36,466 bases of DNA from Rhodospirillales bacterium. Its GTDB lineage: Bacteria; Pseudomonadota; Alphaproteobacteria; Rhodospirillales; JASLQF01. The first letter of the stretch is position 1; every line of letters begins with the position of its first letter. A program made the position numbers and the translations under genes. The notes under the pieces are model-generated. The model was given only the letters and a program-made list of their open reading frames with translations, had not been told where the DNA came from and searched no databases. This document shows, piece by piece, positions 26,895 to 35,359 of the stretch. Location: NCBI GenBank assembly GCA_030744625.1, contig JASLQF010000064.1, forward strand, positions 1 through 36,466. Reading direction: 5' to 3'.

Positions 26895-28760
26895 TCAGCT
26901 CTCCAGCCGGGCGCGGATGGCCGCCTCGATCTCGGCGATCCTGAAGGGTTGCCCCGACACCTTGTTCAAGCCCTCGGCGGGCACCAGATACTCGCTGCGC
27001 AACAGGGTGATGAGCTGTCCGGTATTCATCTCCGGCACCAGGACGATCTCGAAGCCCGCCAACAGCTCGCCCAGATTGCGCGGCAACGGCCAGATGTGCC
27101 GGATGTGGATGTGGGAAACATCCAGTCCCTCGGCCCGGAGGTTGCCGACCGCGCGGACGATCGGACCATATGTCGATCCCCACCCGACCACCGCCATGCG
27201 GCCCGATTGCGCGCCCTCTTCCACCGCCTGCTCGGCGATGCCGTCGGCGATGCCCAGGATCTTGGCCCGCCGCAGATCGGTCATGCGCTGGTGGTTGATG
27301 GGGTCGTAAGAGATGTTGCCCGTATCGTAGTCCTTCTCCAATCCGCCGATGCGGCGTTCCAGCCCCGGCGTGCCGGGGACCGTCCAGGCCTGGGCCAGGG
27401 TCTTCTTGTCGCGGGCCGCCGACTGCGATTCCCCGCCGTTGGCCTGGAAGGCGACCGATATGGGCTTGTAAGTGCCGATGTCCGGAATGAGCCACGGCTC
27501 CGAGGAGTTGGCGATGTATCCGTCGCTCAGGATGATGACCGGCGTCATGTACTTGGTGGCCAGGCGCACGGCCTCGATGGCGACGTCGAAGCAGTCGGTC
27601 GGCGAGCGCGACGCGATCACCGCCAGCGGGCTGTCGGCGTTGCGGCCGAAGACCGCCTGATAAAGGTCGGACTGCTCGGTCTTGGTGGGCATTCCGGTCG
27701 ACGGGCCGGAGCGTTGGGAATTGATGACGATGAGCGGCAGCTCGGCGGCAATGGCGAGGCCGATGGCTTCCATCTTGAGCGCCACGCCCGGTCCCGAACT
27801 CGAGGTCGCGCCGAGGGCGCCGGCATAGGACGCCCCGATGGCGGCGCACACGGCGGCGATCTCGTCTTCCGCCTGGAAGGTGACGACGCCGAACTCCTTG
27901 AGGTTGGCCAGGGCATGCAGCACCGGCGACGCCGGCGTGATCGGATAGGACCCGAACACCACCTTGAGGTCCGCCAACTGGGCCCCGGCGAGCAGGCCCC
28001 AGGCCAGGGCCTCGCCCCCCGTCACCGTGCGGTAGAGGCCGGGCTCGATCTCGGCGGGCTGGATTTTATAGCCGTGTACGTTGCCGTCGAGCTCGGCGGT
28101 CTCGCCGAACGCGTGACCGGCGTTGAGGGCGGCGATATTGGACGCCGCGATATCCAGGCGCTTGGCGAACTTCTCGTTCAGCCAGTCGGTGGTCGCCTGC
28201 CGGTCCCGGTTGTAGAGCCAGTAGACGAGGCCCAGCGTCCACATGTTCTTGCAGCGCAACGCCTCCTTCTGGGACAGACCGAATTCGGCGACCGCCTCCA
28301 GGGTGAGCCTGGAAATGTCGATTTCGATGACCTGATACTTCGACAGGCTGTCGTCTTCGAGGGGGCTGTCCTCGAACCCCGCCTTGCGCAGGTTGCGCCT
28401 GGTGAAGGAGCCGATGTCGACGACCAGGAGGCCGCCGGCCTTGAGGTTTTCGACCTCGACCTTGAGTGCCGCCGGGTTCATGGCGATCAGGGTGTCGGGC
28501 TCGTCGCCCGAGGTCTTGATGGCGCGGGCGCCGAAATTGATCTGGAACGACGAGACGCCGAAGGTGGTCCCCGCCGGCGCCCGGATTTCGGCGGGGAAGT
28601 CGGGGAAGGTGGCAAGGTCGTTGCCGGCCAGCGCAGTGGCCTGGGTGAACTGGCCGCCCGTGAGCTGCATGCCGTCGCCGGAATCGCCGGCGAAGCGGAC
28701 GACGACCGACCCGACTTCCTGTCGAACAGGCGTTACTTCTTTGCGTTCGGCTGTGGACAT
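26895..28760 (-). CDS. korA: 2-oxoacid:ferredoxin oxidoreductase, fused gamma-alpha subunit
   Basis: Large subunit in which the gamma domain is fused ahead of the alpha domain, 621 residues from the ATG at 28760 (the open frame reaches 28847). The gamma part (about 15-190) has VVRFAGDSGDGMQLTGGQFTQATALAGND, then FPAEIRAPAGTTFGVSSFQINFG. The alpha part starts near GGEALAWGLLAGAQLADLKVVFGSYPITPASPVLH and contains the ATSSSGPGVALKMEAIGLA, SGPSTGMPTKTEQSDLYQAVFGRN and SDGYIANSSEPW segments typical of KorA. The CoA-interacting C-terminal domain ends the protein. No strong SD is visible at 28760. It heads the korA-korB-rhodanese operon. Confidence 0.9.
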   Translation of the reverse strand: MSTAERKEVTPVRQEVGSVVVRFAGDSGDGMQLTGGQFTQATALAGNDLATFPDFPAEIRAPAGTTFGVSSFQINFGARAIKTSGDEPDTLIAMNPAALKVEVENLKAGGLLVVDIGSFTRRNLRKAGFEDSPLEDDSLSKYQVIEIDISRLTLEAVAEFGLSQKEALRCKNMWTLGLVYWLYNRDRQATTDWLNEKFAKRLDIAASNIAALNAGHAFGETAELDGNVHGYKIQPAEIEPGLYRTVTGGEALAWGLLAGAQLADLKVVFGSYPITPASPVLHALANLKEFGVVTFQAEDEIAAVCAAIGASYAGALGATSSSGPGVALKMEAIGLAIAAELPLIVINSQRSGPSTGMPTKTEQSDLYQAVFGRNADSPLAVIASRSPTDCFDVAIEAVRLATKYMTPVIILSDGYIANSSEPWLIPDIGTYKPISVAFQANGGESQSAARDKKTLAQAWTVPGTPGLERRIGGLEKDYDTGNISYDPINHQRMTDLRRAKILGIADGIAEQAVEEGAQSGRMAVVGWGSTYGPIVRAVGNLRAEGLDVSHIHIRHIWPLPRNLGELLAGFEIVLVPEMNTGQLITLLRSEYLVPAEGLNKVSGQPFRIAEIEAAIRARLES

Positions 28761-29100
28761 TTTCAGTATGGGGTATTGCTGGGACGGGTCGGCAGTCCTG
28801 TTCGGTCTCGCCGCGACGCTAACGCATCTCTCCGTCGATTCGCTCACTCATCGGAATTTTTCGGGTATACTCCCCCGTGACGGCCTATACAACAGTATAT
28901 TGGCGGTATTTTACCAGTTGTGAACAGGCCGTGTTCCCTACGATTGCAAGGGGATTGGTTCGGTTATTGACGCGGCGAACGCCACCGCGAGTCGGATCGC
29001 GGAGCGCAATCGTCCTTGGCCCCAACCGCTGCTTCCCTTAGAACGCTAATCGAGGCCCAGGAACGCGATCGCGGGACGCGGCGCCCAACGAGGATTTTCC
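28761..29100. promoter_or_regulatory. Divergent korA/tldE intergenic region
   Basis: This 340-base stretch holds no gene I can support. For korA (minus strand), a -35-like TTGTAT (complement of 28887-28892) and a -10-like GTATAC (28865-28870) stand 16 bases apart, about 100 bases before the ATG. The segment 28855-28925 is clearly AT-richer than its surroundings (TATACAACAGTATATT). For tldE, AGGA lies about 6 bases before the ATG at 29101; no good promoter is apparent. Confidence 0.35.
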
Positions 29101-30453
29101 ATGACCGATACCACGGCGACCAGCGACCCCCTTGGCCTGCTCGGCGGCCTCATCGAGCGCGTGCTGAAGGCAGGCGCCGACACGGCGGACGCCGTATTCG
29201 TCGAGGGCACGTCGCTGTCGGTGGCGCACCGTCTCGGCAAGCCCGAGCGGCTGGAGCGCTCGGAAAGCGCCGACGTCGGCCTCAGGGTCTTCGTCGGCCG
29301 TCGCCAGGCCATCGTCTCGTCGTCGGATACAGGCGCCTCCGCGCTCGACGAGCTGGTCGAGCGGGCGCTGGCCATGGCGCGCTCCATCCCCGAGGACGAA
29401 TACTGCGGCCTGGCCGAGCCCGAGTTGCTGGCCGACGACGTCCCCGACCTCGACCTCGACGACGCGGACGAGCCCTCCCAGGAGACGCTGGCCGGATGGG
29501 CCGCCGCCGCCGAGGATGCCGCCCGCGCCGTTTCCGGCGTCACCAACTCGGAAGGTGCCGAGGCGGCATGGGGGCGCGACGCCTGGGCGCTGGCGGCGAG
29601 CAACGGCTTCTCCCATGCCTACGGCCGCAGCCGCTGCTCGGTGATGGCCTCGGTGCTGGCCGGCGAGGGGACCGCCATGGAGCGCGATTACGACTACGCG
29701 ACGGCGGTCCACGCCGAAGACTTGCGCGATCCGGAAGAAATCGGCCGCGCCGCGGGCGAGCGGGCCGTTGCCCGCTTGAACGCGCGCAAGGCCACCTCGG
29801 CGCAGGTTCCGGTCATTTACGACCGCAGGATCTCGGGCAGCCTTCTCGGCCACCTGGCGGGGGCCATCGGCGGCGCCGCCGTGGCCCGGGGCACCACCTT
29901 CCTCAAGGACAAGCTCGGCGAGAAAATCTTCCCCCAATCGGTGACCATCGTCGACGATCCCCGGCGCCGGCGCGGCCTGCGGTCCCGGCCCTTCGACGGC
30001 GAAGGCATCGGGACGCGCCCCATCGACGTCATCAAAGACGGCGTGCTCGGCACCTGGATCCTCGATCTGCGTTCCGCCCGCCAGCTTGGGCTGGTGAGCA
30101 CGGGGCACGCCTCGCGCGGCGTCTCGTCGCCGCCCTCGCCCTCGACCAGCAACCTCTACCTCGAGCCGGGCGGCGTCTCGCCGGCGGCGCTCATGGCCGA
30201 CATCAAAAGCGGTTTCCTGGTCACCGAGCTCATCGGCATGTCCCTGAACACCTTCACCGGCGACTACAGCCGGGGCGCCGTGGGCTTCTGGATCGAGGAC
30301 GGCGCCATCGCCTATCCGGTCAGCGAGGTCACCATCGCCGGCAACGTCATCGACATGTTCGCCCGCATATCGGCGGCCGACGACCTGGAGTTCCGCTACG
30401 GCGTCGACGCGCCGACGCTGCGCGTCGACGGCATGACGGTGGCCGGACGCTAG
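29101..30453 (+). CDS. tldE: Metalloprotease-related TldE/PmbA
   Basis: TldE (PmbA) subunit of the TldD/TldE peptidase, 450 residues. It has the superfamily N-terminal domain (LERSESADVGLRVFVGRRQAIVSSSDTG, about 51-78) and the C-terminal barrel (PVIYDRRISGSLLGHLAGAIGGAAVARGTTFLKDKLGEKIFP, about 238-279). The pair-specific YLEPGGVSPAALMADIKSGFLVTELIGMSLNTFTGDYSRGAVGFWIEDG follows near the end (about 356-404). Unlike TldD it lacks the HExxxH zinc motif, as expected for the non-catalytic partner. It starts with AGGA about 6 bases upstream. The next gene, msbA, begins about 75 bases on; a shared transcript is possible. TldD is encoded at 22481-23914 on the opposite strand. Confidence 0.93.
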   Translation: MTDTTATSDPLGLLGGLIERVLKAGADTADAVFVEGTSLSVAHRLGKPERLERSESADVGLRVFVGRRQAIVSSSDTGASALDELVERALAMARSIPEDEYCGLAEPELLADDVPDLDLDDADEPSQETLAGWAAAAEDAARAVSGVTNSEGAEAAWGRDAWALAASNGFSHAYGRSRCSVMASVLAGEGTAMERDYDYATAVHAEDLRDPEEIGRAAGERAVARLNARKATSAQVPVIYDRRISGSLLGHLAGAIGGAAVARGTTFLKDKLGEKIFPQSVTIVDDPRRRRGLRSRPFDGEGIGTRPIDVIKDGVLGTWILDLRSARQLGLVSTGHASRGVSSPPSPSTSNLYLEPGGVSPAALMADIKSGFLVTELIGMSLNTFTGDYSRGAVGFWIEDGAIAYPVSEVTIAGNVIDMFARISAADDLEFRYGVDAPTLRVDGMTVAGR

Positions 30454-30529
30454 GCGCGGGCGGTGCAGGCGTTGGCCACGGTACCGCTAAATGCTATGGT
30501 CCGCGGCGCCAAACCGGGGGTCTGCCGAC

Positions 30530-32338
30530 TTGACCGAGGTTGACGAGAACGAACGCCCAAAACACCTGTCGACACGGGTGTTGATGACGCGGCTGGTGCG
30601 CGAGTGCGTCCGGCCCTATGTCGGGTGGATATGCCTCGCCGTCGTCTGCATGGCGGTGATGGCGGGGGCGACGGCGCTCAGCGCCTGGCTCATGAAGCCC
30701 GTGGTCAACGACGTCTTCATCGACAAGAACCGGGAAATCCTGTGGCTCGTCGGAGGCGCCGTTCTCGCCACCTTCGCCATGAAGGGCATCGCCAACTACG
30801 CGCAGGCGGTGTTGATGAGCTTCGTCGGCATGCGCATCATCGCCGACAACCAGAACCGGCTCTACGCGCACCTGGCACACATGGACATCGCCTTTTTCAA
30901 CGAGCGCCCGACCGGCAAGCTGATCTCGCGCTTCACCGTCGACATCAACCAGATGCGTGCCGCCGTTTCCAACGCCCTTACCGGGTTCGGCAAGGACTTG
31001 CTGTCGATCGTCGGCCTCGTCACCGTCATGTTCGTACAGGACTGGCAACTTGCCCTGATTGCGTTCTTCGTCTTTCCGCTGGCCGTCATACCCATCGTGC
31101 GCCTGGGCCGGCGCATGCGCGCCGTGACCGCCGACACCCAGGAGGAGATGGGCCAGTTCACGACCCTCCTGCAACAGACCTTCCAGGGCATCCGCGTCGT
31201 CAAGGCCTATGCCATGGAAGGTTACGAAAAGGGCCGCATCGCCGGCATCGTGGAGCGCCTGTTCCAGCTTTCCTTCCGCTCGGCGCGCATTCGCGCCCTG
31301 GCCAGCCCGATCATGGAGACCCTGGGCGGCTTGGCCGTCGCCATCGTCGTCGTCTACGGCGGCAGCAGAGTGATCGACGATGCCACCGACCCCGGCGCCT
31401 TCTTCTCGTTCATCACGGCGCTCCTTCTCGCCTACGAGCCCATGAAGCGCCTCGCCAACCTCAACGCCACCCTGCAGGAGGGCCTGGCCGGCGCCCAGCG
31501 CCTGTTCGACCTGCTCGACGTGGCGCCCGCCATCCGCGAGGCACCCGACGCCCGGCCGCTTGGGGCGGGGCCGGGGGCGGTGCGCCTCGACGACGTGCGT
31601 TTTGCCTACGTCACGGGCCGCCCGGCCTTGAACGGGGTCACCCTCGAGGTGCCGGCCGGCAAGACCGTGGCCCTGGTCGGGCCGTCGGGCGCCGGCAAGT
31701 CGACCATCCTCAACCTCATCCCCCGCTTCTACGACGTGGGTTCAGGGAGCGTCACCATCGACGGCATGGACGTCGCCGGTCTGACCTTTGCCTCGCTGCA
31801 CGCCGCCACCGCCCTGGTCAGTCAGGAGATCACGCTGTTCGACGACACCGTCAGCGCCAACATCGCCTACGGCCGCGCCGGCGCCAGCCACGAAGAGATC
31901 ACCGACGCCGCCCGTCACGCCGCCGCCCACGACTTCATCTTGGACCTGCCCGAAGGCTACGCCACGGTGGTCGGCGAACAGGGGGTGAAACTTTCGGGAG
32001 GGCAGCGCCAGCGTCTGGCCATCGCCCGCGCCATGCTCAAGAACGCGCCCGTCCTGCTCCTCGACGAGGCGACCTCGGCCCTCGACACCGAATCCGAGCG
32101 CCAGGTTCAGGCCGCCCTCGGCAAGCTCATGGAGGGACGCACCACCCTGGTCATCGCCCACCGGCTGTCCACCGTGGTCGGCGCCGACCTCATTCACGTC
32201 ATCGACGCGGGCAGGGTCATCGAATCGGGCACCCACGCCGAGCTCATGGCCAGGAACGCCGCCTATGCGCGGCTCTACCGGCTGCAGTTCGCCGAGGAGG
32301 CGCCGGCCCTGGACGCGGCCCAGGCGGCGCCGGCGTAG
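30530..32338 (+). CDS. msbA: MsbA-like lipid A/lipid flippase ABC transporter
   Basis: Half-size ABC exporter with fused membrane and ATPase domains, about 602 residues. The six-helix membrane domain (about 30-320) includes LSAWLMKPVVNDVFIDKNREIL and MRIIADNQNRLYAHLAHMDIAFFNERPTGKLISRFTVDINQMR, which are strong MsbA-type segments. The ATPase has Walker A GPSGAGKST, Q-loop VSQE, signature LSGGQRQRLAIARAML, Walker B VLLLDEATSALD and the H-loop IAHRLST. It probably flips lipid A core or phospholipid to the outer leaflet of the inner membrane. Context supports this: waaA, lpxK and lpxL follow. The start is uncertain: TTG at 30530 has GGGGG upstream, ATG at 30491 lacks an SD, and ATG at 30584 is also possible. 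Confidence 0.9.
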   Translation: MTEVDENERPKHLSTRVLMTRLVRECVRPYVGWICLAVVCMAVMAGATALSAWLMKPVVNDVFIDKNREILWLVGGAVLATFAMKGIANYAQAVLMSFVGMRIIADNQNRLYAHLAHMDIAFFNERPTGKLISRFTVDINQMRAAVSNALTGFGKDLLSIVGLVTVMFVQDWQLALIAFFVFPLAVIPIVRLGRRMRAVTADTQEEMGQFTTLLQQTFQGIRVVKAYAMEGYEKGRIAGIVERLFQLSFRSARIRALASPIMETLGGLAVAIVVVYGGSRVIDDATDPGAFFSFITALLLAYEPMKRLANLNATLQEGLAGAQRLFDLLDVAPAIREAPDARPLGAGPGAVRLDDVRFAYVTGRPALNGVTLEVPAGKTVALVGPSGAGKSTILNLIPRFYDVGSGSVTIDGMDVAGLTFASLHAATALVSQEITLFDDTVSANIAYGRAGASHEEITDAARHAAAHDFILDLPEGYATVVGEQGVKLSGGQRQRLAIARAMLKNAPVLLLDEATSALDTESERQVQAALGKLMEGRTTLVIAHRLSTVVGADLIHVIDAGRVIESGTHAELMARNAAYARLYRLQFAEEAPALDAAQAAPA

Positions 32339-32359
32339 CCGGGCGCGGGGTCGGGCGTT

Positions 32360-33076
32360 GTGTCGCCGCTCAAGACGGTCCTCGGGAATTCGGCGGTGCG
32401 CCGGGTGCTGTGCTGGCTCGCCGCCCAGTACATCCGCCTCGTCAGGTGGACGGGCCCGTGGTCGGTGGTGCGCGGCGATATCCCCGAACGCCTGTGGAAC
32501 GGGGGCCGCCCCTTCGTCGCCTGCTTCTGGCACGGGCGGCTCCTCATGATGTCTTATTGCTGGCGCCGCGACATGCCGGTCACCATCCTCGTCTCCCAGC
32601 ACCGGGACGGCCGGCTGATCAGCGACACGGTGAGCCACTTCGGCGCCAAGTCGGTGGCCGGTTCGACGACGCGCGGCGGCGGCGCCGCGTTGCGTGGCCT
32701 TCTCAGGACCCTCAAGGCCGGCGAATGCGTCGGCATCACCCCCGACGGACCGCGCGGACCGCGCATGCGGACCAGCGGCGGCGTGGTCAGCGTGGCGCGC
32801 CTCGCCGGCGTCCCCATCGTCCCCCTCACCTATTCGAGCAGGCGCCGGCGCCTGCTCCCGACCTGGGACCGTTTCCTGCTGCCCCTGCCGTTCGGGCGCC
32901 GCGTCGCGGTGTGGGGCGAGCCCATCGAAGTGCCGCGCGACGCCGACGCGGAAACCGTGGAGGCAGTCCGCCGCCGCGTCGAGGACAGCCTCAACGCCAT
33001 CACCGAGGAGGCTGATCGGCTGTGCGGTCACGCCCCCGTGGAGCCCGCCGCGCCCACCGATGGGGCAACCTCATGA
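32360..33076 (+). CDS. DUF374 lysophospholipid acyltransferase-like protein
   Basis: PlsC-like acyltransferase of the DUF374 family, 238 residues from a GTG start. Key segments are FVACFWHGRLLMM (about 52-64; the His of the HxxxxD/E-type site lies in FWHGRLL), ILVSQHRDGRLISDTVSHFGAKSVAGSTTRGG (about 76-107) and the family signature CVGITPDGPRGPRMRTSGGVVSVARLAGVPIVPLTY (about 122-157). These members occur beside kdtA/waaA in alphaproteobacteria and are thought to act in lipid A or phospholipid acylation, but the substrate is not established. It starts 21 bases after msbA, and its stop overlaps the ATG of waaA (ATGA). One hydrophobic N-terminal segment may hold it at the membrane. Confidence 0.88.
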   Translation: MSPLKTVLGNSAVRRVLCWLAAQYIRLVRWTGPWSVVRGDIPERLWNGGRPFVACFWHGRLLMMSYCWRRDMPVTILVSQHRDGRLISDTVSHFGAKSVAGSTTRGGGAALRGLLRTLKAGECVGITPDGPRGPRMRTSGGVVSVARLAGVPIVPLTYSSRRRRLLPTWDRFLLPLPFGRRVAVWGEPIEVPRDADAETVEAVRRRVEDSLNAITEEADRLCGHAPVEPAAPTDGATS

Positions 33077-34368
33077 TGCTTTCGCTCTACCGGGCGGCGA
33101 CCACCGTGGGAGCGCCGCTCATCCACCTTTACCTGGCGCGCCGCCGGAGCGCCGGCAAGGAGGACCGGGAGCGCTTCGGCGAACGCCTCGGCCAGGCCGC
33201 GCTTTCCCGCCCCCAGGGCCGGCTGGTGTGGGCGCACGCCGCAAGCGTCGGCGAATCCCTGTCGCTCCTGACCCTCATCGGGCGGCTCCTGGAAGACAGG
33301 CCGGGCCTGCATGGACTGGTCACCACGGGCACCGTCACCTCGGCCAGGCTCATGGCCGAGCGTCTGCCGGCCAGGGCCTTCCATCAGTACGTGCCGGTCG
33401 ACCGCGTCGCCTACGTGCGGCGCTTCCTCGATCACTGGAAGCCGGACCTCGTGCTGTGGGCGGAGTCCGAGTTCTGGCCCAACCTGGTCAGCCAGACGGC
33501 GGCGCGGCGCGTGCCCATGGTGCTCGTCAACGGGCGCGTCTCGGCGGCCTCCTTCGCCGGATGGCGGCGGGCACCGGGGCTGATCCGCCATCTCCTTGGC
33601 GGGTTCGCCCTTTGCCTCGGCCAAACCGAGGAAGACACCGCGCGCCTGTGGCGGCTCGGCGCGCCCCGCGTGGCGTGCCCGGGCAACCTCAAGTTCGCGG
33701 CGGCGGCGCTGCCCGCCGACGACGCCGAGATCGAGCGCCTCGGGGCGGCCATCGGGGCGCGGCCGCGCTGGCTCGCCGCCAGCACACACCCCGGCGAAGA
33801 GGAGATCGCCGGGCGCGTGCACCGGCGCTTGGCGGCCGGCCATCCCGACCTTCTCACCGTCATCGTTCCCCGCCACCCCGACCGCGGTCCCGCCATCGCC
33901 GCCGATCTTCGCGGCGCCGGCCTGGCCGTCGCCGTGCGCTCGGCGGGCGACGCCGTGGCGCCGCGGACAGGGATCTACGTGGCCGATACCATGGGCGAGC
34001 TGGGGCTCTTCTACCGTCTCGCCGATATCGCCTTCATGGGCAAGTCCCTGGTGCCGCTCGGCGGCCAGAACGCGCTGGAGGCGGCGCGCCTCGGCTGCGC
34101 CGTCGTCCAGGGGCCCAACGTCGGCAACTTCGCCGAAATGGCGCGGCGCATGAAGGAATCGGGGGCGGCCATCGAGGTGGCCGACGAAGACGGCCTGGCC
34201 ACCGCCGTCGGGCAGTTGCTCGACAACGGCGGCGAGCGCGCCCGCCGCGTGCAGGCCGCCATCTCATTCGCCAGCGCCGAGGCGCACGTCCTCGACGACG
34301 TGATGGCCGAACTCCGACCCTTCCTCGACGCTCTCCACGACGGCGGGGAATCCCATGCGGGCGCCTGA
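33073..34368 (+). CDS. waaA: Kdo transferase (3-deoxy-D-manno-octulosonic acid transferase)
   Basis: Inner-membrane glycosyltransferase (GT30) that adds Kdo from CMP-Kdo to the lipid A precursor. It is 431 residues from the ATG at 33073, which overlaps the preceding stop; the frame also runs back to 33022. It starts with an N-terminal membrane anchor (YRAATTVGAPLIHLYLARRR) and RLVWAHAASVGESLSLLTLIGRL, containing the catalytic Glu of GES. TTGTVTSARLMAERLP, WAESEFWPNLV and LVNGRVSAASFAGWRR are family motifs. The C-terminal domain has VPRHPDRGP, GELGLFYRLADIAFMGKSLVPLGGQNALEAARLGCAVVQGPNVGNF. It overlaps lpxK by 14 bases. The number of Kdo residues added cannot be read from the sequence. Confidence 0.95.
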   Translation: MMLSLYRAATTVGAPLIHLYLARRRSAGKEDRERFGERLGQAALSRPQGRLVWAHAASVGESLSLLTLIGRLLEDRPGLHGLVTTGTVTSARLMAERLPARAFHQYVPVDRVAYVRRFLDHWKPDLVLWAESEFWPNLVSQTAARRVPMVLVNGRVSAASFAGWRRAPGLIRHLLGGFALCLGQTEEDTARLWRLGAPRVACPGNLKFAAAALPADDAEIERLGAAIGARPRWLAASTHPGEEEIAGRVHRRLAAGHPDLLTVIVPRHPDRGPAIAADLRGAGLAVAVRSAGDAVAPRTGIYVADTMGELGLFYRLADIAFMGKSLVPLGGQNALEAARLGCAVVQGPNVGNFAEMARRMKESGAAIEVADEDGLATAVGQLLDNGGERARRVQAAISFASAEAHVLDDVMAELRPFLDALHDGGESHAGA

Positions 34369-35359
34369 ATTCTGGGAGCACCGAAAGGGAGGCACCTTTT
34401 CGGCCGCCCTTTCGCCCCTCGGCTGGGCCTACGGCCTCGGCGGGCGGGCGCGCCGCGCCGCCACCCGGGCATGGCGGGCGCCGGTGCCGGTGCTGTGCGT
34501 CGGCAACGCCGTCGCCGGGGGCGCCGGCAAGACGCCGCTGGCCCTGGATATCGGCGAGCGCCTGCGGGGGCGTGGCGTCGACGCCCATTTCCTGACCCGC
34601 GGCTACGGTGGCGCCGCCGCCGGGCCGCTTCGCGTCGACGCCGCCCGCCACACCTTCGCCGACGTTGGAGACGAGGCCCTGCTGCTGGCCGAAGTGGCGC
34701 CGACCTGGGTGGCGCGCCACCGGGCGGCGGGGGCGCGGGCGGCCGTGGCAGCGGGTGCCGACGCCCTGGTCATGGACGACGGGCACCAGAACCCGGCCCT
34801 GGCCAAGGACGTCTCGCTGCTCGCCGTCGATGGCGGCTACGGCTTCGGCAACGGGTGCATCATGCCCGCCGGGCCGCTACGCGAGCCCCTCTCGGATGCT
34901 CTCCGGCGCGCCGACGCCGTCGTCCTCATGGGCGGCGACGCGACGGGCGTGACAGGGGAAATTGCGCAAATCGGGCGCCGCGCCGGCACCTCTCTTCCCA
35001 TCCTCGCCGCCAACGCGCGGCCGGGACCCGAGGGGCGGGGGCTCGCCGCCAAGCCGGTGGTGGCGTTCGCCGGCATCGGGCGTCCGGGCAAATTCTTCGA
35101 GACGCTTGGCGCGGCCGGCGCCGAAGTGGCCGCCACCCTGCCCTTCCCCGACCACCACCCGTACGGCGCCGGCGACATCGAGCGCCTGGAGAACCTGGCC
35201 GAGGCGCACGGCGCGGCGCTGGTGACCACCGCCAAGGATGCGGTACGCCTGCCCGAGACGTTGCGCGCCCGTGTGGCGGTCTTGACAATCACCTTGGAGT
35301 GGGAGGACGAAGCGGCTATTGAGGCCATCCTCGATACCTTGGTGAGCCATGGCCGTTAG
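34355..35359 (+). CDS. lpxK: Tetraacyldisaccharide 4'-kinase
   Basis: LpxK phosphorylates the 4' position of the tetraacyldisaccharide 1-phosphate to give lipid IVA at the inner membrane. The 334-residue product begins PEFWEHRKGGTFSAALSPLGWAYG. It carries the P-loop CVGNAVAGGAGKTPLAL (about 48-64), where most LpxK have GGTGKTP. FLTRGYGG and VGDEALLLA are conserved, and VMDDGHQN replaces the common MDDGFQ at the catalytic Asp pair. LPFPDHHPYGAGDIERL and VTTAKDAVRLP close the protein. It overlaps waaA by 14 bases at its start and lpxL by 11 bases at its end, showing tight coupling. The changes at the P-loop and DDGH are conservative and do not suggest loss of function. Confidence 0.94.
   Translation: MRAPEFWEHRKGGTFSAALSPLGWAYGLGGRARRAATRAWRAPVPVLCVGNAVAGGAGKTPLALDIGERLRGRGVDAHFLTRGYGGAAAGPLRVDAARHTFADVGDEALLLAEVAPTWVARHRAAGARAAVAAGADALVMDDGHQNPALAKDVSLLAVDGGYGFGNGCIMPAGPLREPLSDALRRADAVVLMGGDATGVTGEIAQIGRRAGTSLPILAANARPGPEGRGLAAKPVVAFAGIGRPGKFFETLGAAGAEVAATLPFPDHHPYGAGDIERLENLAEAHGAALVTTAKDAVRLPETLRARVAVLTITLEWEDEAAIEAILDTLVSHGR

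Noticed and set aside
26856..28880. Plus-strand open frame of 674 codons opposite korA and korB
   Set aside because: Antisense shadow with low-complexity Asp/Arg/Gly/Val composition; korA and korB motifs on the other strand are unambiguous.
30604..33015. Plus-strand 803-codon frame overlapping msbA and the DUF374 gene
   Set aside because: A +1 frame shadow very rich in Arg, Pro and His; it crosses two real genes with complete motifs.
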